Source of the DNA: Phaeotremella fagi
Taxonomy: Eukaryota; Basidiomycota; Tremellomycetes; Tremellales; Phaeotremellaceae
Length of the DNA: 64,000 nt
Direction of reading: 5' to 3'
NCBI GenBank assembly: GCA_001599715.1
Contig: BCHU01000007.1
Span: 5,586 to 69,585, forward strand
The notes beneath the pieces are model-generated. The model was given only the letters and a program-made list of their open reading frames with translations. It searched no databases and had not been told where the DNA came from. Position numbers and translations under genes: made by a program. Shown one piece after another: positions 52,265-63,504 of this stretch (its first letter is position 1; each line of letters begins with the position of its first letter).

Positions 52265-52516
52265 TGGTTAGGAAAAGAATTCGTTGTATTTTTTACTATT
52301 TGCATTGTATCGTGTTTTAGATCTTTGGTTAGACATACATATGTACATTAACATGCATTGCAAAGAACCATTCAGATATCAAATACTCTCTAGTCAAACG
52401 ACGTCCTTCTAATCATCCACCAGGGTGCCCATCTCTAAAATATCAAACTGCATATGCAAATAAGAACATTGAAAGTCTACCTGTGCTCACATAACCCTTA
52501 GAACAAGCACCCAACT

Positions 52517-54571
52517 CTAAACCTTGACAGCCTCAGCAAGTCCCATACATCTCTCCCATCTATCATCATCAATAACGGTGATCTTAGCGTCTCTCAAATT
52601 TCTCTGTTTACGTGGTGTTGATGGAGTTTTGTTGCCCCACCATAGTCTCGCAGTTCCTTCGATATCACCTGCGAAATATGATTTCATAGGTTCGATCCAA
52701 TTCTTGGCTACTTCACAGTCTGATTCTGTGAATCCATATCTTTTGGAGTACCACCCTAGATATATTATCAGTATTGGTATTCTAAACGATGTCAGTGTGA
52801 CCTACACGACCAAGTGTCATCTGAATGAGTGACCTCCGGTCTACATGTCAGCAGAAACTCGTCAACATGACTTACGAGAACAAAGCAATCAAATCAGTTC
52901 CTTTCGGTCTCCAACTCAATCTATATCTAAAAACTCTATCCAAACCAACACCCTGATCAAAAAGACTCTGTACAAGCACCCTAGAAGGAACATAAACTTG
53001 ACCATCAGCGACCATCTTCCCATAAACCGCTTGAAGTTTAGCCATATCCTCAGTCGACGATGTATCCACAGATTTAGGTATTTCAGGATACAACGATTGG
53101 ATTTTTGAAACTTGATCGTCTCGGTAGTAATTCTGTAGCTGTGTTCGTAAGGCTGGTAAATCTTCTGGGGGGTTTGTTGCTCCATATAACAATTCTTCCT
53201 TTTCAACTTCTCCAATGACCATTGCCATGTTACGTTTTTTGAACTCTTGAGCGAATTCTCCGGTTCTTATTCTTTCCATTGTATCTTTGTGAACAAATAC
53301 TCCGTCAGATACAGCGCGGAATGTATGGATTTTACTAAATAAGTTAGTTCATTTCTTAAGTGATTGACTCACAGTTTCATGATCGCAGGCATAAGATCTT
53401 CAGCTGGCACAGCTCTCAATTTCTTCATCTTCTCTTTCCCATCTAAATCCAAAGATATACCAAAAGCCTCACATAATCCATCAAAAGCTGGTTGAGATTG
53501 CGCAATAGTTTTTGGTTGAGCAGGGATAGCGTTTGAATACATGATAACACGCTTGATGAGGGGTGTCACTGAAAAGTTGAATTCGTGACAAAGTTGGAAC
53601 TCGGTTGAATAGGAGCCTGAGGTCGGTTATGATCACTTCAAGGAGACTTACCAGCACTTGGACCTCCTAAAGTTATGTTTGATGGGTTCCCACCAAAGTG
53701 TTGAATGTTCTTTGCTGTCCATTCGAGGCCCAATCGTTGACTGTCCATCAGCAACGTCACACAGATAGACTTACTCCATGAAACCGAAATTTCCTGCACA
53801 TCCGTTTTCGTTCTCTTCCGCAAGTTCTTTAGATGCCAAAAATCCCTATATTGTAAACAATGGTCAACACTCTTCAATCCAAGATTGGAGAGACTCACAA
53901 AAGCACTCAAACGATAAGCTACAGCGACGATAACAATCTGATATCAGCTTAATCAAACGTCTGAACCCACCTTGACACCAGCTTCATCTAAAAGATCTGC
54001 ACCATTGTTCTTATCCGTCATAGCAGGATTTCCAATCTGTAACCATCCACCGTGTAGATAAACGAACACCGGCCATCCACCTTCTGGAGCCTCTCCAGCT
54101 GGAGTCCAAATATTTATCGTCAGAGCGTCTTCTGAGAGCTGTTTACCAGCTACTTTAGTGGGGAACAATCTACCCTCGGCACTAAAGAGTCAACAACTAT
54201 GACAATATCTCACTCACTTCTTGATAGAGTATTCAGGTTGAGCAGTGATCTTTCCCCAGTTCTGTGCATCTACGTTATCCCATTTATAATCATCTGGTAG
54301 AGCTCTTGGAGGTCTCCATCGATGTTCGCCAACTGGAGGATGGGCGTAGGGAATTTGAAGGAATCGTTTACATTTAACGTGACCGTCCTTGGCAACTACA
54401 TTGCTACCTGTGATACTACCATGTTGTCCAGCTGGGATCGTTGTCGGTGTGACTAGATGTTAGCTCAAAGTGAATTCTGAATAGACATACAAGTTTCGCC
54501 TGTTTCTAATCCGGCAAAAGACTACGCTCATCAGTATGGAATTGGGCTCTTCTCGTCTTTGGACTTACCAT
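52517..54571 (-). CDS. Type-B carboxylesterase/lipase family protein
   Basis: About nine exons. I place the ATG at 54569-54571, immediately followed by an intron; the next exon gives SFAGLETGET, then PAGQHGSITGSNVV. A longer open frame to 54770 has no ATG. Family marks are IPYAHPPVGEHRWRPP, SEDALTINIWTP, YLHGGWLQIG (oxyanion), QRLGLEWTAKNIQHFGGNPSNI and the nucleophile GGPSAGSYS. The nucleophile is Pro-Ser rather than the common Glu-Ser, still a GxSxG elbow. The C-terminal part is short of the usual His block as far as I can see (SWRPKG...). No signal peptide is evident, so it may be cytosolic. The N-terminus needs transcript support. Confidence 0.75.
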
Positions 54572-55121
54572 TGTTATTGTTGGACTCTAGATTGTTGATA
54601 TCAATGTTATCAACAACCTCTTTGTCGCTATCCCAAGTATCTTTTTCACCATCCACTCGGTGAATCCGATATCTAATTGCCCATGTCAGTTTTATCAACA
54701 AATCATGATCCGGCCGTCGGAGAATGCCGATACTGTACTGTATCTCGCGTGGCACTCGAGCAAAAGGCAAATGATTGTCGCAGGTGTTACTGTGATCATA
54801 AGTAGGCTACGAGGCTCGACCTGAAAAGTTGACGTGAATCCATCGCATGGTGTTTTTCCACATCACGAAACATTGTTGTGTTGAGAATGATTTTTGTTAG
54901 AAGTCCTTGAATGGGTTTGGTAATCGGACTTGGAAGAACAAACAGATCTTGCACTGATTAAAAGACCTACAGTACAAGTACTGTACATTTCAGAAGACTC
55001 CACTCAACATATTCCAAGTCTACAAAGTTGAACTACATCCTACAACATTACTTAAATCAAACTACATATATGCAAACTACGTGGATCTTCCATATCTTCC
55101 TCTCCCTTCTTACTTGACTGT
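54572..55121. other. Intergenic region between the esterase and the second array
   Basis: 550 bp without a supported gene. The stretch 54572-54770 is open on the minus strand but lacks an ATG and may be 5' leader. Confidence 0.4.
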
Positions 55122-55652
55122 TCACTTCTCCTCATCCTTGAGCTGCATCAATGAGAAAGTCCTATCCTCATTTCGAATATGAAACCCAGCAGCCAGAAAC
55201 GTTTCCGCAACAAGTCTCATGTTTTCATCCCTCTCTTCCTCTGAACCAAAGATCCCATCACGTCTTTTCCACATCTCAGTACTGATGGCGGTTGCAATAT
55301 ACCTGAGAGTATGCATTCCAGCCTTGAAAACACCAGCGAGGTTCTCAACGCTGAAGTACTGCTGTTCCCAGACCCAAGATAGGTCCTCCTCCTCATCTAT
55401 TTCGTCACAGAAGTATACCTTGCTTATTCCATCTGCTGAGTAAGCCTTGATGCACCAGAGACGGGCGGGTTCGCTCTCGTTGGTCGTTGCACAGTAAGTC
55501 TGACGAGCAGACTCATTGGGCCTTGCGTTGCGAAGTCGAACCCGTCTAAGATTCTTGTTGATTGTGTATAGTGCTTCAAGGTCTCTGGAAGCCGCGAATT
55601 GTTTATCTTTGGAATAGACAATGTCGGTCTGGGTGTTTGTAAGTTCGGCCAT
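55122..55652 (-). CDS. YSKD-array family protein 1
   Basis: Single exon, 176 aa from ATG 55652 (MAELTNTQTD), chosen to match its paralogue; an in-frame ATG at 55688 adds 12 residues. Conserved blocks are VYSKDKQFAASRDLEALY, RQTYCATT, ARLWCIKAYS, KVYFCDE, a helix FKAGMHTLRYIATAI and the C-terminus RLVAETFLAAGFHIRNEDR then FSLMQLKD. No signal peptide or membrane segment. The family is unknown to me. It is the first of three tandem copies on the same strand. Confidence 0.65.
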   Translation of the reverse strand: MAELTNTQTDIVYSKDKQFAASRDLEALYTINKNLRRVRLRNARPNESARQTYCATTNESEPARLWCIKAYSADGISKVYFCDEIDEEEDLSWVWEQQYFSVENLAGVFKAGMHTLRYIATAISTEMWKRRDGIFGSEEERDENMRLVAETFLAAGFHIRNEDRTFSLMQLKDEEK

Positions 55653-56130
55653 TGTGGGATGTTGTTTGATCTCGTAAAGAATTCTCATTCTAATGCGTTC
55701 AAGTAGGTGGAAAACTCCTCGAAGGCGAGCGGGTGCACAATATTACGGAAGTCATGAAAGGATTTTTGTGGATCCTTTGTTTTGACCTGCAGTAACTCGT
55801 CATCTCTGCTACGCTGACAAATCAAGAATGAATAAGTGTGGTCAGACAAGAGTACGAAGACGAATGATGTAAAGGTATATCAGCTTTTTCTCGATCGTTA
55901 CAGTGTGTCACGTCATATTGCTGGTGTCTACCTTATCGTACAGGTAATGTATATTATTTTCAAGGAGATGGGTTTTGGTTGTCAAGAAAGGTCAGAAAGA
56001 CACGAAAGGGAGGATTTCAGGATCAAACTGGACTTAAGAATTAAAGCACAACTTTGTTCCGAGCCTTGCATCCACCATTACATTGACAGTGCATCTTGAA
56101 CTATATACGACTTGAACTATAAACTATCTG
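55653..56130. other. Spacer between YSKD-array genes 1 and 2
   Basis: 478 bp holding the promoter of gene 1. The motif GTGGAAAACTCCTCGAAGGCGAGC (55708 region) recurs upstream of genes 2 and 3 as GAAAAATGTTTGGAAGGCGC and GGAAAACTTGGAAGGCGAAC. A GAAAGGATnn...GGATCC-like string follows each. Confidence 0.45.
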
Positions 56131-56736
56131 TTATTTGGGACCATCAGTCCGACCCTCAGTTGACCATGTAATGCGTTCACTCCCCAACTTTGATTGGAAC
56201 AATGAGAATGACCCATCCCGATTTGGAATATGAAACCCTGCTCTTAAGAAGGTTTCAGCCACAAGCCTAATACTCTCATTCATCTCCTTCTCCGGACCAA
56301 AGATCCCACCACGTCTATCCCTTGTCTCCGCGGTGAATAGCCCACCACGTTGAGCCCCTGTCTCGGCTGTGAGTGTGGTGCTAGAATCTCTGAGACTTTC
56401 CATTCCATCCTCCAGAGCCCAAGAGAAGTTCTGCATATCGATACAATTGAACTTCTCCAAAGCTTTTCCTGACATTTGTTCCTCACCTTTGTTATCACAG
56501 TAATAAATCTCGCTTGTGCTCAAATTAGGGACCGCTCTGATGCACCAAAGACGAGATGGATCTTGAGTCGTCGCACAATAAGTTTGCTTCTGAGACTTGT
56601 CGGGAAGGGCTCTTCGAAGTTGAAGGTCTTTTAGATTGCTGTTGATTGTGTACAAAGCTTCAAGATCTCTTGAAGCAGCGAATTGTTTGTCTTTAGAGTA
56701 GACAATGTCGGTATGGGTGTCTGATGATTCAGCCAT
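56131..56736 (-). CDS. YSKD-array family protein 2
   Basis: Single exon, 201 aa (ATG 56736, MAESSDTHTD). It shares VYSKDKQFAASRDLEALY exactly with gene 1, then QTYCATTQDPSRLWCIRAV, EIYYCDNKGEEQ, ALEDGMESLRDS and RLVAETFLRAGFHIPNRDG, FSLFQSK. An internal short repeat (GAQRGGLFTAETRDRRGGIF) and a longer C-terminus make it larger than gene 1. No targeting signal. Function unknown. Confidence 0.65.
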   Translation of the reverse strand: MAESSDTHTDIVYSKDKQFAASRDLEALYTINSNLKDLQLRRALPDKSQKQTYCATTQDPSRLWCIRAVPNLSTSEIYYCDNKGEEQMSGKALEKFNCIDMQNFSWALEDGMESLRDSSTTLTAETGAQRGGLFTAETRDRRGGIFGPEKEMNESIRLVAETFLRAGFHIPNRDGSFSLFQSKLGSERITWSTEGRTDGPK

Positions 56737-57244
56737 ATTGAGATATGGTATTATGGGCAAGACGAAATAGAAATCAGTAATAATTCGTACAAATCCGTGA
56801 AAAATGTTTGGAAGGCGCTCTCTGCATACTGATTTTGAAAGGATCCAGTAGTTCCATCAATTGTGTCATTCTTTCATTTACTCATTCAACAAGAAAGGAT
56901 ATTTGTGAGGTCATAAGGAAGGTACTAGAACCTAGCTTGACTTGGTGCATATACTTGTAGATTGATATCAGCTTCTCCGAAGTGGGTACTGTATGGCACA
57001 GGATATTCTCTCTTGGTCTCCATTATACTTTTATCGTACAATCTCTTGAAGGGATGGACCTCTAAGGTAGCTGAGAAAGACACGAAAGGGAACATATGCT
57101 GCCTAGAAAATACTGAAGAATTGCAGTAGTACTTTCGGTTTCGAACTTTGTCTCAACTAATACATCGACAATAACAATATCTCTTCCACTATATACTCCC
57201 ACTGTCTGAATCCATCGTATGAACTTCAACCCCCCACCATCCAT
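56737..57244. other. Spacer between YSKD-array genes 2 and 3
   Basis: 508 bp. It has GAGAAAGACACGAAAGGGA at 57071-57089, which recurs as GTCAGAAAGACACGAAAGGGA at 55992-56011 in the previous spacer. This supports tandem duplication of whole gene-plus-spacer units. Confidence 0.5.
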
Positions 57245-57781
57245 TTACTCCCCATCTTTGAGTTGCATCAAAGTGAAAGACCCATCCTCGTTTTTGAAGT
57301 TGATACCAGCATTAAGAAGGGTTTCCGCGATGAGTTTTGGATTCTCTTCTCTATCATCCTCGGAAACAAGCATCTGATAAATATTACTGATTAGACTAAT
57401 TCTATTTTGAGACCTTCGATCGGTATTAAGATCTGGAAGAACTTTCATACCAGCAACTAAAGTTTTAGTGAGGGATTCGACACTCGCACAATCACTCTTG
57501 TTGAGATTAACCATTGCTTCCTGACCTCTCGAGTGATAGATGAAGAGAGCATGAGTATCCTGACCAAATGTTTCAGTAAACCAAAAACGAGTAGGACTTT
57601 TCGTGGTAGCGCAATATGTTGCAACGTTTTCAGGGTGACGGTTGAGAAAAGATTTGAATTTTTCAAGCTCTTTGTTGACCTTACAAAGTTCTTCAGGATT
57701 CATTGAGCCCATGTATCTACCATTTTTCGAGTAGACAACTCTGGGTTTGGAGATTTGAGCGTCTGAAAAAGAATCAGCCAT
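57245..57781 (-). CDS. YSKD-array family protein 3
   Basis: Single exon, 178 aa (ATG 57781, MADSFSDAQI). It is the most diverged copy: VVYSKNGRYMGSMNPEELCK aligns with the conserved N-terminal block, followed by ATYCATTKSPTRFWFTE, ALFIYHS, LVAGMKVLPDL, KLIAETLLNAGINFKNEDGS and FTLMQLKDGE. The C-terminal block is best conserved across the three copies. No targeting signal. Function unknown. Confidence 0.65.
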   Translation of the reverse strand: MADSFSDAQISKPRVVYSKNGRYMGSMNPEELCKVNKELEKFKSFLNRHPENVATYCATTKSPTRFWFTETFGQDTHALFIYHSRGQEAMVNLNKSDCASVESLTKTLVAGMKVLPDLNTDRRSQNRISLISNIYQMLVSEDDREENPKLIAETLLNAGINFKNEDGSFTLMQLKDGE

Positions 57782-58178
57782 TCTGAGATAATGTATGATG
57801 GGGAAGAAGAAATTAACTCTTGATGGGGAAGACGTACAAATATGTGGAAAACTTGGAAGGCGAACGTCCCTTCTAATCTTTGAAAGGTTCCAGTATTTCC
57901 TTTGACTTTTTTGTTTCTTCCTTTCCTCATATTACTGGAAAGCGTGTATGTGATGTCCTAAGGAAAGTGCTAGGGACTAGCTTGGCATTGTACATGTCTG
58001 TACAAAAGAAGAAACAGTACTACTTGTATGTACGAGTACATCATTTGCCACTGGAATTAAACGCCACAATGAATGAATCAACACAAACCCCTCAAAACGA
58101 TGTAGATCCATTTTCAACATCTTCAACGTCAGTAATCGAGTACTTAACGACGAGAAGAGTACTCGAGATAACATCAGA
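57782..58178. promoter_or_regulatory. Divergent region between YSKD-array gene 3 and IST1
   Basis: 397 bp shared by two divergent starts. An in-frame-looking stretch from 58070 (ATG AAT GAA TCA) was first considered as IST1 N-terminus but does not splice into the conserved domain. Confidence 0.4.
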
Positions 58179-59336
58179 ATGGTACCATGGAATGGAGCAA
58201 GGACTAAAGTGAGTATCAACTCTTTTCGATGAGAAAAATACGTTAGAGAATGAAGTAACTCATCTACATCTAGGTTCAAATTAAGTATGTCTACTTTCCA
58301 TGATACGACTAACATCCAGACTCTCAATTCAGCGACTGCGTACGTTACAAGAGAAGAAGTTAGCTCTGGCAAAGAAGTGAGTCAACCTGTGATGAAGACA
58401 GTGATTGCTAATTGAACTGTCCTGTAGATCTCGCCGTGAAATTGCAGATTTACTTTTGAAAGGTAGAATTGAAACTGCAAGACTACGAGTGGAAGGGTTG
58501 ATACAAGATGATATCTACGTGGAGCTTCTTGAATTGCTAGAGGTGAGTTTTACCTCATGATAGTCATAGGCTGACTGATGTTTAGTTGTACTCGGAAAAA
58601 TTACAAGCTAGATTCAATCTATTGGATGCTTCTTCGTATGTCCCATAATCTCCGCAAACATCGTAGCTCATTGACTCCTTCCAGTGGACCAGAACCAGAA
58701 CCTTCAATCGCCGATGCAGTGTGTGCGATCGTTTATGCAGCACCCAGAACGGAATTAAAAGAACTTCAAGTGTTACGAGAAATGATGATGCACAAGGTCA
58801 GTCACGACTCATCACATCAACAACCCAAACCTGACTTACTTTGTTTGTTCTCTTAGTACGGTCGTGAATTCTCTCTATCCCTCGTCAACACCGCTTCACC
58901 ACCTGAAACCGTCCCACCAAGAATTATATCAAAATTGCAACTCTACACACCAGAGAAGCAACTAGTTGACGCCTATTTACTGGAGATAGCTAAAGGATAC
59001 GGAGTGAATTGGGAACCGGAGTTACCACCACCTGAATTCAGTCATGATACACCATCTTCAGAGGATGATGATGGACCTGGCGAGGGACAAGAGAAAGAAA
59101 AGGAAAATATCAAAGCTCCAGTACCGATACCTGTGAAAGAGACTTCACCTATTCCAAGACCAGCTACACCACCCCTAAAGGAGACCTCGACATCAACCTC
59201 GAATCTACCTAATGTACCTGTAGTGCCTACTTATCCGGACGGTGAAGAAAAAGATGCTTGGGCAGGTCCAGTGAAGAAATTGACGGAAGAAGAAGAATTG
59301 GCAAAACGGTTTGAGAGATTGAAGAATCTAAAATAG
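58179..59336 (+). CDS. IST1: ESCRT-associated protein Ist1
   Basis: About seven exons. The ATG at 58179 gives MVPWNGARTK. An 11-nt exon (58274-58284) supplies VQI plus two bases of a Lys codon. The conserved domain then reads LSIQRLRTLQEKKLALAKK, SRREIADLLLKGRIETARLR, LIQDDIYVELLELLELYSEK and LREMMMHKYGREFSLSL. The C-terminal part is acidic and Pro-rich. Ist1 binds Did2/Vps4 and tunes ESCRT-III disassembly at endosomes and during cytokinesis. The N-terminal splice pattern was chosen because it alone gives the family's KLSIQRL block in frame. Confidence 0.88.
58274..58284 (+). other. 11-nt microexon of IST1
   Basis: The exon GTTCAAATTAA lies between a 65-nt intron (58209-58273) and a 35-nt intron (58285-58319). 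It restores TKVQIKLSIQRL, the expected start of the Ist1 domain. No other nearby splice choice keeps the frame. Confidence 0.72.
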
Positions 59337-59417
59337 TGTTGGGATTACATGTTGTATGGTATACTGAAATTGGAATGTATATGCAGGGTGTTATCTTGTT
59401 GTGTCGCTAATTCCAGT

Positions 59418-60512
59418 TCATGCCTCTTCCTTCTTAACCCCTTCCTCGACTGGAATGTCAACCACCTCTTCCCTCTCACATTCCATTCCATTTTCCCAAA
59501 CGACAAAACGACGACCTTTGGATAGATGTACGACCTTGTCGAAGAATTCCGGGGGTACATGTCCAGTATCATTTCCTGGTGTTAAAACTACTCCATTCAC
59601 AGAAGTATAAACCGGTATAGGATTCGCTGAGGAAGATGAAGATAATAAACGAGGGAGTGAGAGGTAGATTAATAAAGTTGAATGAGGTCTGGGAACTGTT
59701 TTGGTTAGTCGAGATTTTGCGTTTGACATACCTATGGCACCAGCATGACTAGGAGCGAGATGGATATGTTGTCTGCTCATTTTCGATAATCCCTCCTTCT
59801 CTGTAGGTAGGTTATAGGTGATCAGCATCCAAAAGTAGGCATCGAGGATCTACCCACTAATTACATCCCATAATTCCCATTTCGTACCATGAACCAATAA
59901 CCCCGCTCTCTTCCTTCCATCCTCATCATCAAGACAAGGTATAAGATGTGAAGTAGATTCCAACTCGATCGAATGACCTTGTGTAGCTCTAATGAAATAT
60001 TCACCTGGAGTCGATGTTGATGAAATCTCACCATCCAAAAGAATTTCAATTAATGGCAATTCGACATATTCTTCAGTTTTGGGTGTGAGTGTGACAGACG
60101 TCGAAGCTAGTTTATCTTTTAATTCATCGATTTGAGCTGCGTCTATTTCTCCTCCTTCTAGCTTGGGTTTTGGTAATGGTTTTGGTTTCGGTTTGGTCTT
60201 TTTCACTTTAGGTCTTGGGGGTGATGGATCATATCCAAAGAGCACTTGGAATCTTTGTTTAGCATTTTCTTCAACAAGCCGAAGAACGGTAGTTTGATCT
60301 ACATCTTTCATTCGTGGTCTAGACAACTATACCATAGGTTATCAATTGAGTGAAACTTCAAGAAAGGCAGTAAGAAGACTACTCACAACGTCAACCAACT
60401 TTATATAACCGTCTGAACGAATTTGTAAACCCTCTTTCTCAGCTCCATGTCTAAGTATGTATGCCAAACTTTTCGAAGCTTTTACATCTGGTGTATCTGG
60501 GGGTCTGGGCAT
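59418..60512 (-). CDS. TPT1: tRNA 2'-phosphotransferase
   Basis: About four exons from ATG 60512 (MPRPPDTPDVK). Conserved blocks of Tpt1/KptA are SKSLAYILRHGAEKEGL, RSDGYIKLVDVL, RATQGHSIELES, GLLVHGTKWELWD, KEGLSKMSRQHIHLAPSHAG and PVYTSVNGVVLTPGND. The His and Arg residues that bind NAD and RNA 2'-phosphate lie in these blocks. A Lys/Pro-rich insert (KVKKTKPKPKPLPKPKLEGG) separates the halves and is lineage-specific. Tpt1 removes the 2'-phosphate left at the splice junction by fungal tRNA ligase. It is head-to-head with RPC53, 198 bp apart. Confidence 0.9.
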
Positions 60513-60710
60513 TATCTAGAATATCACCTTGAGGTCGTTATTGAATAAGAAGAATGGGTAGAGAAGAAGAGGTAAAATCGATTGGAAATAAGCATCGATC
60601 TGTAAATTCACCGCCAAAATCACGTGAAAAATTTATAGATATCAAAGCTGAAAACAATAGATCAATTGATTTTCTCTTTAATATTTTACATCCACAAATC
60701 AATACTCGAA

Positions 60711-62497
60711 ATGTCAGGGAACGATAATAAACGTGTCCCATCGACGAGACCTAAAGCGTCTTTGATAGCTGCAGCGAAAGCAGCACCACCGCCAGTAGCC
60801 TCGTCATCAACATCGACCCCTATTCAACCGAATTATGTCGCATCATCTCGTCCATCTGCTGGTGCTGGTATCGGTGCATCATCTGTCCCAATGGCAATGA
60901 CATCTTCCCAAACTGTCAGTGAAGGTTCGTCTAGGGGTACACCAGCTCCAGTGGGATCTGGTGATACAGCCGGAGTTCCAAAGATGAAATTCAAACCCAA
61001 AGCTCCAATCCGTCGTGTAAAACAGTAAGTGCAGTTTCATCTCACGTTGATATCATGCTGACGCACACCAGGGAAATTGATGTCAAAGCTGTATGTCATT
61101 TTTCAAGTATGTTGACTAACCCATAGGAACCTGTTGCTTCTCGAGGACGAGGGTTTCCTAGAGGTATTAGAGGGGGAAGAGGTGGTTCGACTCGAGGTCG
61201 AGGTACACCTGTGGTTACGAATATAGCAGCTGGTCCACTGGGAGGTCCAAGGGCACAGAACAGTAGGTGGAATATCCCCTTGTCATCCATCTTACTAATG
61301 CAACGCAGGTTGGAAGAGAGTTGCACCACCTCCCCCTCCACCACGTAACATCAACACCTCAATAGAAGTCTATTCAGATAACGAAGATGAAACAGTCTCA
61401 GGAGCTGGACGTGGTATCATCGATATAGACGCTGTATCAGGTTTAGGAGAATCAGCACCAACATCGTTAATAAGAGAAAGAGAGATCAATGGGAACAAAA
61501 TTAAAATTGATAAATCTCTCCTTAAGAAACAAAAACGTGAAGCGAGAAAATCAAGAGCTGGCTTAACGATGGATCTGGATCAACAAGGGACGACGTCTGG
61601 TGAATACAGAGTTAAAGCTGAACCGATATCTCCTGAGAAGTTTTCTTCGAGTCTACCGGACCACGATGTGAATGTTGGGGTTAGACCGCCTATAGGATTC
61701 AACGAGATGAGGGATGACGATACGTTGTTACCGGAAGATTTGGATCAGGATAGAAACGAAGATGGTCAGAGAGTTAGGAGATTTATGGAAACTGGTGGGA
61801 ATGATGATGACGATGATATCAATGAAGCTCAAGCTGTTGATTTGAGTGAAAGTGAAAGTGACGAGGATGAGGAGGATATGGATGGCGATTTCGTTCAAGT
61901 TCCAGGAATGGTACGTGTGGTTGAAAATCGATACAAATTCAAATACTGAATATGTTCTAGGATAATCCCGAAGACAAACTGTTCATTTTCCAATTCCCAA
62001 CATTGTTCCCTAAATTCATCCCCAACACGACCATAGACGCCACTGAAGATTCGAAAGATGGTATAATCGAAGACCCCAAACCATCCGGATCAACCAGTAA
62101 AGATATAAAACCTAATGTAAACATCGACGTCAAACCTAATCTCGCAGCCCTAAAGAAGAAAAGACAACCTAATCCCGAAGGTCAAATCGGTCGTTTGTTA
62201 ATCATGAAATCGGGTAAAGTCAAAATGGTGTTAGGAGACGGGATAGTCATGGAAGTGACTCCAGGAGTCTCGTCGACGTTCGTGCAACAAATGATTCATT
62301 TGGATAATCAATCTAAATCTGTCGTTGTACTTGGTGAGATCCATCGTCAGTACACTGTTACACCTGATATTGATCGGTTGTTGAATGAGTTGTATTTGTC
62401 TGGGGGAGTTACACCTGGTGATAAGGAGCTTGAGGAGAGGAGAAAGTCGATGTTGGAGGTTAAACAGGAGAGGTTGGTTAAGATGGAGATTGATTAG
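60711..62497 (+). CDS. RPC53: RNA polymerase III subunit C53 (RPC4 family)
   Basis: About five exons. The N-terminus is Ser/Pro/Ala-rich with MKFKPKAPIRRVKQ. A 19-nt microexon (61072-61090, QEIDVKA junction) and an RGRG segment (ASRGRGFPRGIRGGRGG) follow. An acidic region (ETGGNDDDDDINEAQ) leads to the conserved C-terminal domain: LFIFQFPTLFPKF, GQIGRLLIMKSGKVKMVLGDG, MEVTPGVSSTFVQQMIHLD and VVLGEIHRQYTVTPDID. C53 pairs with C37 on Pol III for termination and reinitiation. The start at 60711 replaces a TTG-started longer frame. Confidence 0.9.
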
Positions 62498-62776
62498 GGT
62501 AAGGGAGATTGTTTATTCTGGTTTCTTAACGAGGTAGAGACAGGGATATCTGATTATCAGAGGCTATGTAGACCATGCCATTGAAACCTGACACAATGAA
62601 AAGAACGAATCCATTGATCATGGAGCGGCGAAACGTGAGAGCACGTAACGATTCAGAGACCCTTTGTGCACCAAACTCCACACGAGATATAATTCCAGGT
62701 CATGACTCAATGTTACTTTTCATCCAACACATCCATCCACCAATATCCAACATCCATCCACCAACAACTAACAATC

Positions 62777-63223
62777 ATGAGTTCATGTTCCACCTCAACC
62801 ATAATCCCCCAACTCCAATTCTTTCTTCTCCCCCACAAAATCTTTTCTGAGGATAACGAAACTCTAATCCCATTGAGACAACCTACACTTGGTCAATCAG
62901 AAAAGACTTTACTCCAATCACTAACAAACGAAACCAAAACCCTTGGACCAAAATTGAATCTCCAAACCAATCCCAAACCCATCCAAATAGAGTTATCGTT
63001 AAACTCACCAATCCATTATCTAGAATACAAAAATTTACTTCTCAACCTACCTAAATCGAGTTACGAACCTCTCCCAAAGTATGTTGGGATTGACGAGTTG
63101 GAATCAGAAGTTTGTTTCAACTGTGGAGGTTGTTTTGGGTTTGGGGAGATTGGGTTGAAAGGTGTTGAAGGGTTTGGTGAGCAGTTTGTTTGTTTGGGTT
63201 GTACGGGTGGGGAGGGGGACTGA
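62777..63223 (+). CDS. Small hypothetical protein with CxxC pairs
   Basis: Single exon of 148 aa from ATG 62777; an in-frame ATG at 62702 would give 173 aa, but that stretch is low-complexity His/Ile-rich. The C-terminus has VCFNCGGCFGFGE and FVCLGCTGGEGD, two CxxC pairs that could hold one zinc ion. The N-terminal part has LPKYVGIDELESE near the first pair. I do not recognise the family. It lies between RPC53 and the LysM gene on the same strand. Confidence 0.55.
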   Translation: MSSCSTSTIIPQLQFFLLPHKIFSEDNETLIPLRQPTLGQSEKTLLQSLTNETKTLGPKLNLQTNPKPIQIELSLNSPIHYLEYKNLLLNLPKSSYEPLPKYVGIDELESEVCFNCGGCFGFGEIGLKGVEGFGEQFVCLGCTGGEGD

Positions 63224-63504
63224 AGATCAAGTAGTTTTATTGGGATGACTTCGTTCTTCTAATCTTGAATTCACTTGGTACCTCTTCTTGAATATTTTCA
63301 CACAACGTAGTGATGATCCCTATGATACTCTATCTCACATGATCTGTGTGAGTGTATCCATAGTCTGAGTAGATATCTCAATACTGCACCAGTCCAAATC
63401 GAATTTGCCACCAAAAGTAGCCACTCTGATCGTCGGTCTCGGTGATCGACATCCACATCGATATCACCATATCACCATCTCCCACCATCCACAACAACCC
63501 AAAG

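Noticed and set aside
58070..58178. Alternative IST1 start at 58070
   Set aside because: Its frame runs into the splice site out of phase with the conserved domain, whereas the ATG at 58179 gives the family N-terminus.
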